Below, in pieces: positions 1-12,670 of a DNA stretch of 64,000 nt (positions are counted from its first letter, which is position 1; each line of letters opens with the position of its first letter). The position numbers and the translations under genes were made by a program. Source of the stretch: Pleodorina starrii (lineage: Eukaryota; Chlorophyta; Chlorophyceae; Chlamydomonadales; Volvocaceae). The notes beneath the pieces are model-generated. The model worked only from the letters and a program-made list of their open reading frames with translations, was not told the origin of the DNA and ran no database searches. The DNA lies in NCBI GenBank assembly GCA_030267565.1, contig BRXU01000011.1, forward strand, positions 1-64,000, in the 5' to 3' direction.

Positions 1-975
1 TGAGAGATGTCGACGGGAGCGACTCCCCTGCTTCGCCTCGCCTCGCCCTGCTTCGCTGCACTTCGTTTCGTTCCGGTTGCCTCCTGTAGCTCCGGCTCTC
101 CCAGCGCCCAACCCCGCCATCCACCCGCCCTCGCCCACCCGCCCTCGCCCACCCACCCGCCCTCGCCCACCCTCGCCCTCGCCCACCCGCCCTCGCCCAC
201 CCACCCTCAGCTGTCTGTGCTGCGCCTCGTAGTCCGCCGTGAGCTGCCTCAGCTGCCCCCGCAGACCCGCCACGGTGGACCGCTCCGTAACCAGAGCCTC
301 CTCGGCGGTGGAGGCGCGCCGGCAGGCGGCCTCCAACTCCGCACCGCGCTCCGCCAAGAGGCTGGACAGGGGGGAGGGCGGGGGGAGGGCAGGGGGGAGG
401 GCAGGGGTTGCATAAGTGCAACCTAACAAGTGCAAAACCCTAAGGGTTGCACAAGAGCAACCTGCCTGAGCCACGTCCTGCCTATTCTCCTTGCCCACCC
501 TTCTTTCCCGCCCTCCCAGCCTCCTTACTCCCCCCCAACAGCCAAACACATCCCCAGTTCCCCACACAAGGCTCACGTGTTCCTGGCCGCCAGCTGCTCC
601 CTCAGTTTGTCCGCCGCCTGCCGGGCCTCCTGCGCCCGCGCGCACTCGCGCTGCGCCCGCTCCCCCTCCGCCGCCAGCCGCTGCTGCAGACTGGTGCGCG
701 TGTAGTCGGCTGCGGAGACCAGACTGCGCATCAGCGCCCGGAGGCCGGGCACGTTGCCCGCGGAGGCCAGCGCCGTCACCTGGGGGTTGGGGTGGGGGGT
801 AAAAGAAAACGGCCCGGGACGAGGGAACGCAACGCAACGGTTGGGGGAGTGCGGGTGGCGGGTGGGTGCTGTTGAGCGTTTGGGAGAAGAACAGAAGATG
901 GCTGGCAGGTGCGAGGCATCCCTGAAGGCCTCCCAAGCCCCGCCGACCCGTGGGTCGCCACTCCCCGCACTCCAA

Positions 976-1007
<32 letters not shown>

Positions 1008-2437
1008 GGACCCCATTTCCACCTCGTCCCCCCCCCCCCGGCTCCCGTCCCCATCTGCACCTTATCGAGGTCTAGCAGCTCCGTGAGAGGTGGCTCCTCC
1101 GGCGGGGGCTGCTGCTGCTGGTGCTGATGCTGCTGCTGGTGCTGCTGGTCGGAGAGAGACTGGGGGGACTGCTGCTGCTGCTGTTGGCGCTGGTGCAGCA
1201 GTTCGTGGTGGAAGGGGGTGGGTGCGGCCCGGGGGGGAGACACCGCATCCAGGACGGCCTGCGGGGTGGTGGGGGGTAATATGGAACTGATAAGGCAGCG
1301 GCGGAACGGAGGCGGCGTGTGCGCGGGGCGACCCGGCAGAGGGAGGTGGGGAGCGGCGAGCGGGGGCTGGGGTTGGGTTGGGTGCACTGCGAGATTGGTA
1401 CTGGCTGTCAGCCGCCAGCCCCCTACGTTTGGGACGCTGGGAGGGAGAAGAGCTTGTCTCGCTCTACCGGATCACCCCCGCCCCCTCCCCCTCCTATACG
1501 TTGTTAATCCCCCTCGTCACCCGCACCTGGGTATCTTTGACGTTCCGCAGGTCGACCAGGTCGGGCAGCGAGGAACCACTCTGCGGGGAGGGAGGGAGGG
1601 AGGGAGGGAGGGAGGGATTAGGGTTTTCCTACGGCCCGGCACCGTAGCCCCGGACCCGAACCTGCCCGGTTCCCGCAGCCCAGGCCTCCCCAGGCCTCCC
1701 CACCACTTCACTTACCCAGCCGACCCCATCCATCCCCAAGCCCCCCGCACACCCCTCCCGCAACCCAACTCAACTCCATGGCTTCCTAGGCTTCCTGACT
1801 GCTGCAACCCGTACCGACGACACCAATTGCACCCCCAATTCCCAAGCCCCCAACCTTGAGGTGCTCCTCAGTGCCCGTTATGAAGGCCAGCAGGCGGTCC
1901 GCCAGCGGCACCGACGGACCCGACCCACGGGTCAGCGCCACCAGCCGGCGCTGCTCCGCCAGGCACGTCCGGAAAAACGCCGCGGCGTGGGCCGCCAGGC
2001 CCCGGTGCAGCGCGCCGATGAGCGCCTCCGGAATGCCCCGCCGAGCCAGCGCAGGTCGGTCCAGCCCCAGCGCCGCAAGCGCGGAGGAGGACAGCAACGC
2101 GCGGGCGGCGGCCGCCTGCTGCCGCTGCTGCCGCCGCTGCTGCCGCCGGTGCGACAACACGAGATCATCATCTTCCTCGGCTTCCGCCTCCACCTCCGCC
2201 TCCGCCGCGGCAGCGGTCTTCTCCTGGTCGGCATCGGCGCCGCCGCCTTTTGCGGCGCCGTCCAGGCCTGGGCTGCGGGATCCGGGCAGGTTCGGGTCCG
2301 GGGCTGCAGCGCCGGGCCGTAGGAAGCTCACTGCCACCGCGCCGCTCCGCGCGGGTGCTGCTGCAGCAGCAGCTGGGGTCTCCGCTGGCGGCTGCTGCTG
2401 CTGCTGCGGTTGCGCCGGCGCCTGCGGATCTGCTGGC

Positions 2438-2470
<33 letters not shown>

Positions 2471-3480
2471 GGTGCGAGGCCCATGAGGGTCAGGTAACGC
2501 TCTATGAGGGCCTCCTGCGGCTCCCCGTACGATTCATCGAAGGATCTGCGGCGACCCGGGTCAGCAGGGCAGGACAGGGTCGGGGAGGATGCGGGGAGGA
2601 GGGGTGGGAGTGGGCAGCGCCCCAGCACCGGGCCCTGTGCCGCGCAGGCGGCTGGCTCACAACCCGCGCAACCAATCGACCCATCGGGGCCTTCCGAAGT
2701 AACCCCTTCGGAACACAGCTCTCAACCCACTACAGCCATCATCCAGCCCGCCAGTCCGACAGCCAGGCCGGGCCAGGTCGGCCTGGGACTGATAGGCCCA
2801 GGCCGGGTCAGGTCAGGCCAGATCAGGTTGCCGGGCCAGCCACACGGCAATGTGCGCCCCCATAAGCCGCCACGGTGCAATCGTCGAAGTGCACGACGCA
2901 TGCACAGCAAGAAGCTACGAAACCAAGCGGCGCCAAGCGGCGGCTTCCCGCCGCTGCTGCTGCCGTCACCGCGGTCAAAGCTGCAGCAGCATGAGCAGCA
3001 GCAGAGGCGGCCGCAGCCCTCCCTGGCGCACCGCCATAGCCGCCCTGCCCCACCCATAAAAGATAAAACGTTTCTCGCTGTCCCTCGCCGTTATTTCAGT
3101 CACACTGCCGTTCTCCCTCTCCCTCTCCCTCAGCCTCAGCCTCACATGTTGGTGACGGCTCCATTGGTCAGAGGGACCAGCAACGGGACCTCCACAGCGC
3201 CGCTGCCGCCGAAGAGGTCGCCCTGCTGCAGGAGCCTGAGAGCTGGCAAGTCGTCGGGAGGCGGCGGCGGCAGCGGCAGCGGCAGCTGCGGCGGAAGGCG
3301 GCCCGGGTCCTGGACCGCCGATGGGCCGGCACCGCCGCCGCTGCCGCCACCGCCAGCAGCCGCATTGGCAGCGCCCTCGGCGGCGCTGCCCAGGCTGGCT
3401 GGCGGGGGCATGGTTATCGGCTGGCCGTGCGGCAGCGGGTTCCCATGTGCCTGTGGGGCTTGAAGGCTGTCGAGACACAT
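1..3480 (-). CDS. Q-rich coiled-coil protein, unassigned, 3' end outside window
   Basis: Spliced model, 5' to 3' on the minus strand: 3480–3146, 2545–1855, 1580–1527, 1258–1061, 779–577, 361–205, then a doubtful exon 55–1 running off the edge. All internal junctions keep phase, giving 546 codons up to 205. The start ATG at 3480 is preceded directly by an in-frame TGA. The protein opens with a Pro/Gly/Ala-rich stretch. A conserved-looking segment follows (SFDESYGEPQEALIERYLTL), then poly-Q runs, an acidic E/A/D patch, and a helical block near 2100–1855 (FFRTCLAEQRRLV). A long charged coiled coil fills 779–205. No catalytic motif is visible. Coiled-coil architecture with low-complexity linkers suits a basal-body, flagellar or scaffold protein, but that is only inference. 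Part of the exon 2545–1855 is an inverted copy of intron sequence. The exons are well supported; function is unknown. Confidence 0.72.
118..204. repeat. Minisatellite of CGCCCTCGCCCACC-type units
   Basis: Short tandem units alternating ccgccctcgccc and accc fill the intron next to the donor at 204. Simple GC-rich intronic repeat with no coding role seen. Confidence 0.7.
1627..1687 (+). repeat. Inverted-repeat copy A (61 bp), intronic
   Basis: Matches the reverse complement of 2264–2324 at about 57 of 61 positions. This copy lies in an intron of the coiled-coil gene; the partner lies in a coding exon. Confidence 0.8.
2264..2324 (-). repeat. Inverted-repeat copy B (61 bp), inside coding exon
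   Basis: Partner of 1627–1687. On the coding strand it encodes a segment reading FLRPGAAAPDPNLPGSRSPG, inserted between an alanine-rich linker and an acidic patch. It looks like an exonised short dispersed repeat. Confidence 0.8.
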
Positions 3481-5567
3481 ACGGGGTCAATAAAGACAAA
3501 CGAGCGGGTTGTGGATAATTTGTTGTTTGATTCAGCGCGCCGAAGTGCGCGTCGGGTAGCGACGCAGGGAAGCAGGTATCGAACCCACCGCTAACCGTCG
3601 CAGATGGGAAGGCAAGGCATCGGCCTGGCAGCCATTCTCTTGCATCCCTTTCCCTTCGACGCATATCCCAAAGCTGAAACCCACGCGCTCCAGCAAAATG
3701 GTATGCCAAAACAACTTGAAACGCGCGAATGCGGACTGGCAGGGACAAGTGTGGATTGATATAAAATACACATAGCTCACCTGGATTGTTATGAGTGCGT
3801 ACTTCCAAGTCCCAAAGGTCCACCGGCTGTTGGCGACGTGCTAAGCCCCGCATGGGCCATGCAGCTGCAAGCTTAACTCCAAGTCCAACTTGCAGCAAGG
3901 TACAGAAATCAGCAATGATAAAATATGCCAAGGTTCATTAATCAAGCGTGCAAGTACAGAGGAATTGAAAAAAGGTCACTAAGCCTACACGTAGCCCGAT
4001 ACGCATGACAGGTAAACACGTTTTCGGGGGAATGGATCATATACATCGATGCCATAAGTTATTTTTCTGCGTCTAGACGTCCCCGTCTGCGACGGGTTAT
4101 GGCGCATAGGGCCCCTGGTGAGAACCAAAATTAATCAGCCAGGATCAAACACACTCCGTGAACGAATTGGCATTCAGTTCCAAGTTGGCTTTCTCTAGTG
4201 AAGAAAAGCTAGTGAACACTGCTTCAACGGACGTTTCTCGTCCCGTGCGTACGGCAGTGTGAAGTTTGTTAGACGTTTTGGTTCGACCCGCGTTGCCCGG
4301 GCTTTCCTGCCCCGCCCGCCCTAGTCCCACTATTCCTACGTGAACCCTCGAGCCCGGTGTGCTCAAGATGTCTGCTGGGATGTGGGATCGTGACCAAGTG
4401 TGCTGCCCCTCAGCGCGTTCGTGGTGGCAGCACCGGTACAGGGACTAGAATAGTCCAGCGCCTTACGTATCGGGTGCATACAGTAGGGTTGCGTCTTTAT
4501 GCGCGCGCTTGCTGTCACTAATGTTCTCATGAATATGGGTAATAGGCATACCGCAATGTGAGTTTTGTCAGGTACGCTAGATTCCTGCGAAAAAGGTCCA
4601 ATGATTATGGGGTTGGTACACCAAGCCGGACGAACTTACCACACGCGCCTCCCCCCGAACAGTGTATAGCCCACAGGAGCCCACACATAACATCGCAATT
4701 AGTCAGCGATGCTTACACGTGGAACACGACCTTGCAACACATCCACCGGCCGTGATCATACCGATGCTGTACCGAGCAAGCCGAGGATCGCGGCGGCGGG
4801 CGTGTCAACGGAACCCATAGCTCCGGGACCAACGCTTCTATGTTGCGCACACCTGCCGATGCTCGTCGGATCGCCTAGGCTGCTAGAAAAAGTGCTCCTT
4901 GGTTGCTGCGTATGAATTTATGGTGTGTGCCAGATCCATAGATTGCTCTCGTGCTGTGCGGTTCCAAGCTCGGGGAAGGGCATGTGCGTGCGGCAAAGGA
5001 TAAGGGAAAAGCGAAGACAACCTTTCTGCTATGCTGCGTGCCAAGTACTCCTGGTGGCATAACTTTGTCCACTTATCATAAGCTTGACTAGGGAAAGACG
5101 GGGGCAGGATTGCATGGACAGCCCCGGCACCAGGGCCGTCAGCACACATGTCAGTGTTGGTGAACGTCCGTACAAGTCGGCCAACTTCTGCATGGCCCGA
5201 TCCAACCGGTGCATCGGCTTATATAACAATAGGGTCCTACCTGCCATCAAAAGGCAAACACAGCAAACATTGCAGGTTCCAACGACTTCTGTGACGTGCT
5301 TTGTTATCAAGTCGTGTTGTAGATACTAATCAGCTCGATCTAGCTGTGTTCTGTTTATGTTCGTTTGGGTTAGAATTGAGGCCGAAATATTGCCAGGAGA
5401 AGTCAAAGCGTCAATCGATTCAGTCTTACTGTAGTTGCGCGAGCTTTGGGGAGCTATTGACTTGGCAGCTGCAGGCAAGTAACTGCGTTGCTGTGGTGCA
5501 CGCAACAGCATGCGCCCCAGCGGCAAGCCTCAGCAAGCATCAACTGCGCAGGTGGTGTTTGCCAGCC
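3481..5567. other. Divergent intergenic region, no gene seen
   Basis: Lies between the minus-strand coiled-coil gene and the plus-strand four-TM gene, so it should hold both promoters and 5' UTRs. Only short overlapping open frames occur, without splice-consistent extension. No TATA box, tRNA or transposon end could be assigned with confidence. Confidence 0.5.
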
Positions 5568-7438
5568 ATGGAGTGCAGCTGTCCTCGTGCCTCTGGCATA
5601 GCTATGCGGATAGCTATCTTTTTCAACTTGGCCATTGGGGTGGCCTTAATCGTCTTCGGATGCAAGGTCCAAAACCCACCCAAGGACTTCGCCCCAGTAG
5701 CGGTGCGTGTCATGGGTACGTGCTGACGGAACGCCGTAGAGTTTGCGGGAAACGGATTGCGAGTACACATGTTACGGGACTCACTGGGAACACACCCAAT
5801 TGCTCCGGAAACCCGTCCCGGGTCCTCTCCTAACCCCATGGCTTCCCCGCCACGTACTCAGCCTCGCATGGTCACTCTATCACCTGCCCCGCAGTTCGTG
5901 ATATTGGGGACGCTAAACTTGTTTTCGTCCCTACTTGGCTTCTGGGGAAGCTACCACAAGGTGAGTGGACACGACACCATGGAAGCGCCTCCCCGTCCTA
6001 AAGGTCCAGGCGGTTTCATGGGTGTCTCGGCGCCGCACGTTTATGGGTGGGGTGCTAAGCTGGTGTTGGGCTGATGCGTTACCTAGAAGGACGACGCCTT
6101 CGTTTACGTCGTCCTGGCGGCTGGACTATCGCCACGTGCACCAATGGACGGTGCTGTGGACCGAAGCTTAACGTTCTCCTGATCAGCCCCTGGCTGCGTA
6201 CTTCCCCCTTCCACAGAAGCGTGTGCTCATGGGCTTCCTCGTTTGCGGCGGCTTCTCGACACTCCTACAAATTGGCCTCGTCATTGCGCTCCTCTTCTCC
6301 TTCGATACGGTCATGGACAAAATAGAAAAACCCACGGCGCCAAACTACGACAAGGGTGGGCGGGTTACGTGCGCAGTACTGCTCCCTGAGTGTGATGCAA
6401 TTCGTGCCGGCCGCCACTACTTGCTTAAGACTGAAGCTCTCCATTTTATTCTGCACGCACCCAAATTGGGTACGCCCGGTTCCAACTGTGTATCGTTAAA
6501 TTCGCCGGTTGTCCAGAGCACCCAACGTGACCTGCGTTGGCGCCGTTGCCGTTGGTGGGCACTTCCATCAATCGCTGCCAATCCCTGGCCCGCCCTCCGC
6601 TGCTAGCCGGCCTGCCGCCCCGCAAGCGGACCTCCCATCCCACTCGCATGGTCCCTGGCCCGCACACACACCAACGCAGTTGCCAAGACGCTCAGCATTT
6701 CGCGGTGGGTTTTGCTGGGCTTTGTGGTGGTGGAGATCTTCACCATCACGATGGCGGTGCTGCTGCGATTCGTGATCAAGGAGGAGCAGCCGTATAACAG
6801 CTTTGACGCGGAGACGGCGCAGCAGCGCACCAGCACGCTGTCTAACCTGGCGAGGGACATTGAGAAGTTCGCCAGCAAGTCCAAGGTAAGCGGTGTGGTA
6901 TGGGTGCGCGCGCGTGCATGCGCCGGGCGAGAGAAGGCCGGGTGAGGCCTCCGGACGGGAAGACGGAAACGAAGGGGCGCACGGGTTGTGGGTAAGTACC
7001 TCGAGAAAAGGTCTTCCAGCACGGGGGTCTTCCAGCACGGGAGTGAGCTTGAAGGGCAGCTTTCGCGGGCCTGGATTTGATCCAGGGGCCTTCCGCCCGG
7101 AGCCCGCCCCGGGTTTGGCAGGGCCGGAGTGGAGCTCAATGGTTACATTAGCGCTCGGGCCAGTCTGATCCTTACCTGGCGCCGACACCACGCTTTGGGA
7201 GTTTGTGTTGGTCGCGGTTCTGTGCGTCCCTGCTTAAGTAACGTACCGGTACCCTGGCCGGTACGTAGATCACGCCGTGCTCGCAGCCTCAAAACACATG
7301 CCCTGCCTCCCGGCCCCACAGACCATGGGTGAGCGTGCGTACGACAAGGTGCGCAGCAAGATGGCGGCCAAGTACGGCAACTACTCTGCAACGGACTCGG
7401 ACTGGAAGAGCAAGGCCAAAATAAGCTGGCGGACGTAG
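5568..7438 (+). CDS. Small four-TM membrane protein (tetraspanin-like topology)
   Basis: Five exons with matched phases: 5568–5702, 5895–5960, 6217–6355, 6680–6885, 7322–7438 (TAG), giving 220 aa. An alternative start ATG lies at 5604. Hydrophobic segments are IAIFFNLAIGVALIVFG (TM1), FVILGTLNLFSSLLGFW (TM2), LMGFLVCGGFSTLLQIGLVI (TM3) and WVLLGFVVVEIFTITMAVLL (TM4). The cytosol-like C-terminus is charged and ends KAKISWRT. The TM1–TM2 and TM3–TM4 loops are short, and the TM3–TM4 loop (about 25 residues) has no CCG motif, so a true tetraspanin EC2 domain is absent. The order of helices resembles tetraspanin/TOM2A-like small membrane proteins, but homology is not demonstrated. Splicing is secure because the leftover G at 6355 completes a Val codon at 6680. 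Confidence 0.75.
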
Positions 7439-9376
7439 CGGGCTGTGCGGGTGCCAGCCTGGGTTTCCCATCTGCCGGGCGTGGCAGTGGCCTTGTGTTG
7501 ATATTTTGCAGGGCGTAAACGGTGCTGTGGCAGTGATAGGGCCGGGTGATAGGGCACCGGTGCATCATCATCCGCCGTTGTAGTACCGGGTGCCGCAGGA
7601 AGAGTGAGCTCCCAGGTTCGAGCCCGCCATTGCTGCGCGGTCTGTACATACGAGCAATGTTTATTTAGCGCATCCGGCAAATGTGTAGGCGGCCGAGTGC
7701 TCAGTACGAGCCGGGAGGTGCGGATCATGGGGCGTCCAGCGCGGCTGGAAGGGCGCACGCCTTGGTGCAGGGTGGTACAGCGGAATGCGTGTGCGGAGCT
7801 CGGTACTGATCTTGTTTGTCCTTTGCCGTGCGTGGTGACAAGTGTAAGGGTCAGAGAGGCAGCCCTCGGAGTTTGACGACCCCCATGCTGGAGCGATGCT
7901 GTGCTCGTGCATTACACTCTTTCAGTACCATGATCCTGTGCAATCTGCGTGGGCAGTTACCAGGACGTGATGTAGAACATGTATACGGTGACCGCCCCAT
8001 GTCTTTGATGATATGCCGAACATGGCTTGTGCAACAAAATAGATACGGCTATGTTTTTCCTGTCGCGAGGTTTGCTGCGGCCAGCTCGCGGCGCTACCGC
8101 GGTGCCGGCGGGGGCCGGGGGCATGACGACGAGAGACGGCTGGGCACGTTCAACACTGCTGAGCGAAAGCGGCGTTTAAGCATACGAACGGCGGCGATGG
8201 CGCCGCTTCCTGTTTTCTGTCAATGCATCGATGTAAGGAATGATTCGTCCAGTTTGGAGTTACGGGTGTCGGTACGGTTTACGGAGGCATACGGATACAG
8301 AGCTACAGCAGGAGCAAGTGAAAATGGCCACTGGGGAGGGGCGAAACTCGAGTCCTCGCGCATTACACATCGCAAATGTGCATGCAAAAAATAAGGCAAT
8401 CCGCTCACAGCTTCCAAGGTGGACAGGGATGTATCGACGACCACATATTAAGAGCACGGCTTCCAAAGAGACGAGAACCCATGAACCAAAGCCACAAACC
8501 CGACATTATCTCGAGGAAGGCCAAGAAACATATCGACAGCAAAAAACGAGTGTTACGAGTTGCTGGGGTATCGGATCTAAAAAAAGCTGTACAGGAGCCC
8601 CGGCGCTGCGGCCAACACAGCCTGCTCCATTGACGCCCAGCCCCAAAGCATGGCCACCGGTCCTTTGCACACAAGCCACACAAACAAAACCAAACGCCAC
8701 CGTAACATGCAATCATGTGGGCCGTAGCCGATTGCAGCACATGCCTGGACTATCACACGGCCATCGGGCAACACCTGGTGAAATTCTCGCAGGGGTGCTG
8801 CCCGTGATACGACGCGCGTGCAGCAGTGATGTATTCCATCTTGACGCACAGCTAGCACAACCCAGCAGTCAGCAAAGAGAAGGACGACCCCACGCCTACT
8901 GGCTTGCAAAAACTGTTGTCCTGTCCTTTGCAGCCAGGTCGTTATACGCCTTCATGCCCGCTTGCATCACTTACAACGGTGAAGCGGAACACACATTGGT
9001 CACGTGACAAACAGGCGGCAAGAAACAACCCGGGCACCCAATCGACTGCCACGCCGCGCTTCCAGTCTATGTGCAAATCAGGCATACAAGCTATACATGC
9101 GCTCCTGCTTGCTTTAACTCCCAAGCACCTTGCCTCAAACTTGATGGAACCCTTGCTCAAGCCAGCTGAAACAACCCTGCTACTGCACACCTTCCCTCTC
9201 ACGCTGCATCCAGTCGCCCCAACAACGCTTACGGACAGCAAAGCAGAGACTGATACAGACCACATTCTGTTGGATCTACTGCAACATGAGGAAGTGGAGC
9301 CGAGATAGACCGGCCTGCCAGCATCATGCCCAAATCAAGTCACCTCCTCCAATCACCCTCACGGCCGGGCCGCTCC
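7439..9376. other. Convergent 3' flanks, no further gene seen
   Basis: Contains the 3' flank of the four-TM gene (candidate poly(A) signal TGTAA at 7843–7847) and that of the minus-strand OSB-like gene (TGTAA on the minus strand at 8975–8971). Open frames here are short and lack splice-consistent partners. Confidence 0.5.
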
Positions 9377-12300
9377 TCAGTACACGCCCTCCGGGGCGTA
9401 GTTGGCGGCCGCGCGCCCCGCAGCCCGCTGCTGCTGCCGCGCATCCAGCTCTTGCATCAGGTCGCCAACCCACTCCGGCGCCGATCGGCCTGGAGAAGGG
9501 AATGGGGAGGAAACGAGGGTGTTAATTCTGCCAAGCCGAGGGCACCGGTGCCCGGTCCGCAGCGGATTTAGGACATACCCACATGCGGTACCCGACTCCC
9601 CACGTACATATACATCTCCCCAAAACCATATCCACGCCCGCGTTTTCAAACTCGACATCGCCCTCGCCGATTCAACTTACTGGTGAGCCAGAGAGTCACC
9701 GTACGGTCGTCTTTCCGGCGGAAGTCCGGCCACTTGGGGTTCGTTTTCGAGTAGCGGTTGTCGAACCTAGCAGCACGGGTAGAGCGGGGCAGAGAGCAGG
9801 TTGGCGGCCAGCGCAGGCCAAGCCGGGTGGGCCTACAGCCGGGACTCCATAACGACAGCAAATCCACACGAGGCCCGGTCACCAATGAATTGAGGCAAGG
9901 CAAGGCAAGGCACGCGTGGATGGCAGCGCGGCCGCACAGGATCTTGCAGTGACCGAGACAACAGACACCCACGCCACACGCACGCAAGGACGCACCACTG
10001 CTCGGGGTTCTCGCGCAGCGACTCCCACTTGGCCAGCTCCCCATCCGCCTGCTGCTGGTAGTCCTGCTGCTGCTCCTGCGGGTAGGCCTGGTACTCCTGC
10101 TGTTGCTGCTGGTACTGCTGCTGGCCATTCATGCGTTGCTCGTACCGGGCGTCCAGCTCAGCAAGAAGCTCATCAAGGTAGTCGGGCAGCTGGTAGCCTG
10201 TCAGCGGGAGTAGTGGTGCAAGACAGACCAGGCTGAGCGAGCGGCAGGCGGTGGGCGAAAGGCGGTTCCGGAGCGGTTGCGGTTTTGGGTCGACTTCAGC
10301 CTCCTTGAGCGCCGGTGCCCGGGTTCCTCGTTACGCTTGCAGGCAAGCGGGATCCGCAGTTCGATAGAGAAGAGGAAGCCCCTCAAAAGATGCCAAATCC
10401 AACCCCTCAAGTCACTCTCTGTAATGTCACGCTGAGCCCGTCGCATGGCGGGTAGCGGCAACTCACTGGTGAGCCAGAGAGCCACGGTGCGATCCTCCTT
10501 GAGCTTGAAGTCGGGGGCCTTGGGGTTGGTCTTGGAGCGCCGGTTGTCAAACCTGAAAGGCGTGGGAGAGATACGGGGGCAGAGACGACAGCTGAGATTT
10601 GGGAGCCTGCACGGTAAAAGCGCGTGCAATATTCCGCACAGTCTGGAGGGACGATGGACACGCGCCCGCTGAGACGAGTCATCGGGAGACCAGCCTCGAG
10701 GGCTGCCGCCTTGTGAGGAAATGCCTTGTGTTCTCCCGGTTCCTGCGTATCATCGCTCCCCGCCTCCTGTAACCACCGAACGCCCCCGCCCCCGCAGACG
10801 ACCCACCAGAGCTCCGGATTGGCCCGCAGCATGTCCCACTTGGCCTTGTCAGCCGCCCACTTCTCCTCATTGTACTCCTGGGGGGCCTGCTGCTGCTGGT
10901 ACGCAGCGGTGCGCTCCGCCCTGCGGGCATCAAGCTCCTGGAGAAGATCGCCGACCCAATCGGGGGCACCGTAGCCTGCGGAAATGGGTTATGACAGTGC
11001 GTGCGTGCGAGTGGTGGTGGTTAGAAAATAGACACGGGTTGCGTGAGCTAGGGCTGCTGTGCCTGCTGGTGACGGGGGTGGAAGCCGCGGGGCCCAAACC
11101 GCAAGGCAAATGTGGAAGGAGACGGCGTTTGCTTTGCTTAGCGCGCACATTCAAACTATTCACGCTTGTAGAACTGGATAGCGGGCGCAGCAGTGTCCAA
11201 CCCATGTGTGCTTTTTCATGCCAGCGCGTCTGCAGCCATGCAAGGCCTCACTCTCATGATGAACAGCACTCCCTCGCAGTGACCTAGACAGGGCACTAAG
11301 GAATACTCACTGTCAAGCCAGAGCGCGACAGACCGGTCGTCCCGCCGCCTGAAGTCGGGCGCCTTCGGGTTCGTCTTGCGGCTACGGTTGTCGAACCTGC
11401 GTCGCAACGTCGGTAATAGGGGCAGCAAGTTCGGCGAAAGAGAAGCAACAAACACGCAATCGGAGGCGCTGCCATGCATCATCTAACATCGTGGAATCAC
11501 TGTAATTCACAAAACGCCGGGTCGGCTCCGCAAGTCGGGAGACCTTGGTACGTGCCAGAAAATGTTCAATGGTTGCGACTGGGTGCCCGCAATAGCCACC
11601 AACTAACGCTCCAACCTGCGAGTCCACACGGGCGATTGATGACAGGTTCCTGTCCAGATACACCCCTCCTGCTCACCACTCCTCCGGGTTGCTCCGCAGG
11701 GCCTCCCAGTTGGCCTGCTCTGCGGCGCGACGGTCGTTCCGGTCTCCGCCGGCCCGGTCGCCGCGGTCGTTGCTGTACCGGTCGCCGCGGTCGTTGCTGT
11801 ACCGGTCACCACGGTCACCGCGGTCGCCACCGTACCGGTCACCACGGTCACCGCGGTCGCCACCGTACCGGTCACCACGGTCACCGCGGCTTGCCTGCCG
11901 GGCATCCAGCTCCTCCAGCACCTCATCGGCCCACTCGGGGTTGTCACGGCCTGCGCGGGTGGAGCGACGAGGCCCAGGGCATAGTTGAACGCATAAACTG
12001 CTGTGCACGACGGCGCAAGGCCCTGAGCCGCCGCGTGTCAAGATTGGTTGGAATGACTCGGAGCTGCGCTGGGTTGCGGATGTGGGTTGCTGGCATTAGA
12101 CTAATGGTAACGTGAGTAGTCAAGGCAGCTCCGTGAGTGCTGGTGCCAGCGCAACGACGCGGAAACAGCCGCCGGCTTCCCGTCGCTACTGCTCACCATC
12201 GATCCAAATAGCCACAGAGCGGTTGTCCTTACGCACGAAGTCAGGGGCCCTTGGGTTGGACTTACGGCTGCGGTTGTCGAACCTGGTCAGGCGCAGGATG

Positions 12301-12670
12301 GAAGCATAAAGGCTGCTTAGCATATCAGATTATATTTGGGTTATCTGCTTTGAGGCCAACGAAACGTGGCGTGAAGAGGAACTGTTCGAACTCAGCCATG
12401 CTGACAACTCCGAGACGACAGCCCACCCCATCGTGCCAGCGCCACATGCAGGCCCAAGCTGCCATTTGAAACGAAACCATACAAACAGGGCGTTGCCGCG
12501 AAGTGGTCTCACCATTCGCCTGGGTTGGCCCGCAGCGCCTCCCAGTTGGACACAACTTCGTCGCGCTTGGACCAAGAGCACACCACAGGGCGTGCCACCA
12601 ACGTCCTACGGAACGGAGCTATCACAGCCGACTGCGGCAAGAGCCGCTTCGCAGCCAGATGTCTCAACAT
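9377..12670 (-). CDS. Organellar ssDNA-binding protein, OSB-like, four PDF motifs
   Basis: Nine exons on the minus strand, all in phase: 12670–12513, 12282–12197, 11950–11677, 11396–11311, 10975–10807, 10552–10467, 10197–9996, 9766–9681, 9489–9377 (TGA); 419 aa. The N-terminus (MLRHLAAKRLLPQ…) is basic and lacks acids, like a mitochondrial or plastid transit peptide. Four units each read W-x2-LR-x-NP-x2-W, then FDNR-x2-K(T/S)NP(K/R)-x-PDF-x3-(D/E)(D/N)R-x-(V)-x-(L/I)W(L/I). This matches the PDF motif that binds ssDNA in plant OSB proteins. Units are joined by PEWV-DL-ELDAR linkers, one with Arg-Gly-Asp-rich repeats and others Q/Y-rich. No OB-fold SSB domain is present, unlike plant OSBs. Inferred role: ssDNA (or RNA) binding in organelle genome maintenance. 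Motif recognition is strong; substrate and compartment are inferred. Confidence 0.85.
11746..11890 (-). repeat. In-frame minisatellite coding GDRGDRYGGD/YSND repeats
   Basis: Imperfect tandem units within the third exon of the OSB-like gene. They encode RGDRGDRYGGD and RGDRYSND modules, a flexible charged linker between PDF motifs 1 and 2. The array stays in frame, so it is tolerated as coding sequence. Confidence 0.75.

Noticed and set aside
3560..3610. tRNA-like ggttcgatacc segment on the minus strand
   Set aside because: The T-stem does not pair properly, and no acceptor or anticodon arm could be folded around it.
5568..7438. True tetraspanin
   Set aside because: The large extracellular loop and CCG motif are missing; only the four-helix order matches.
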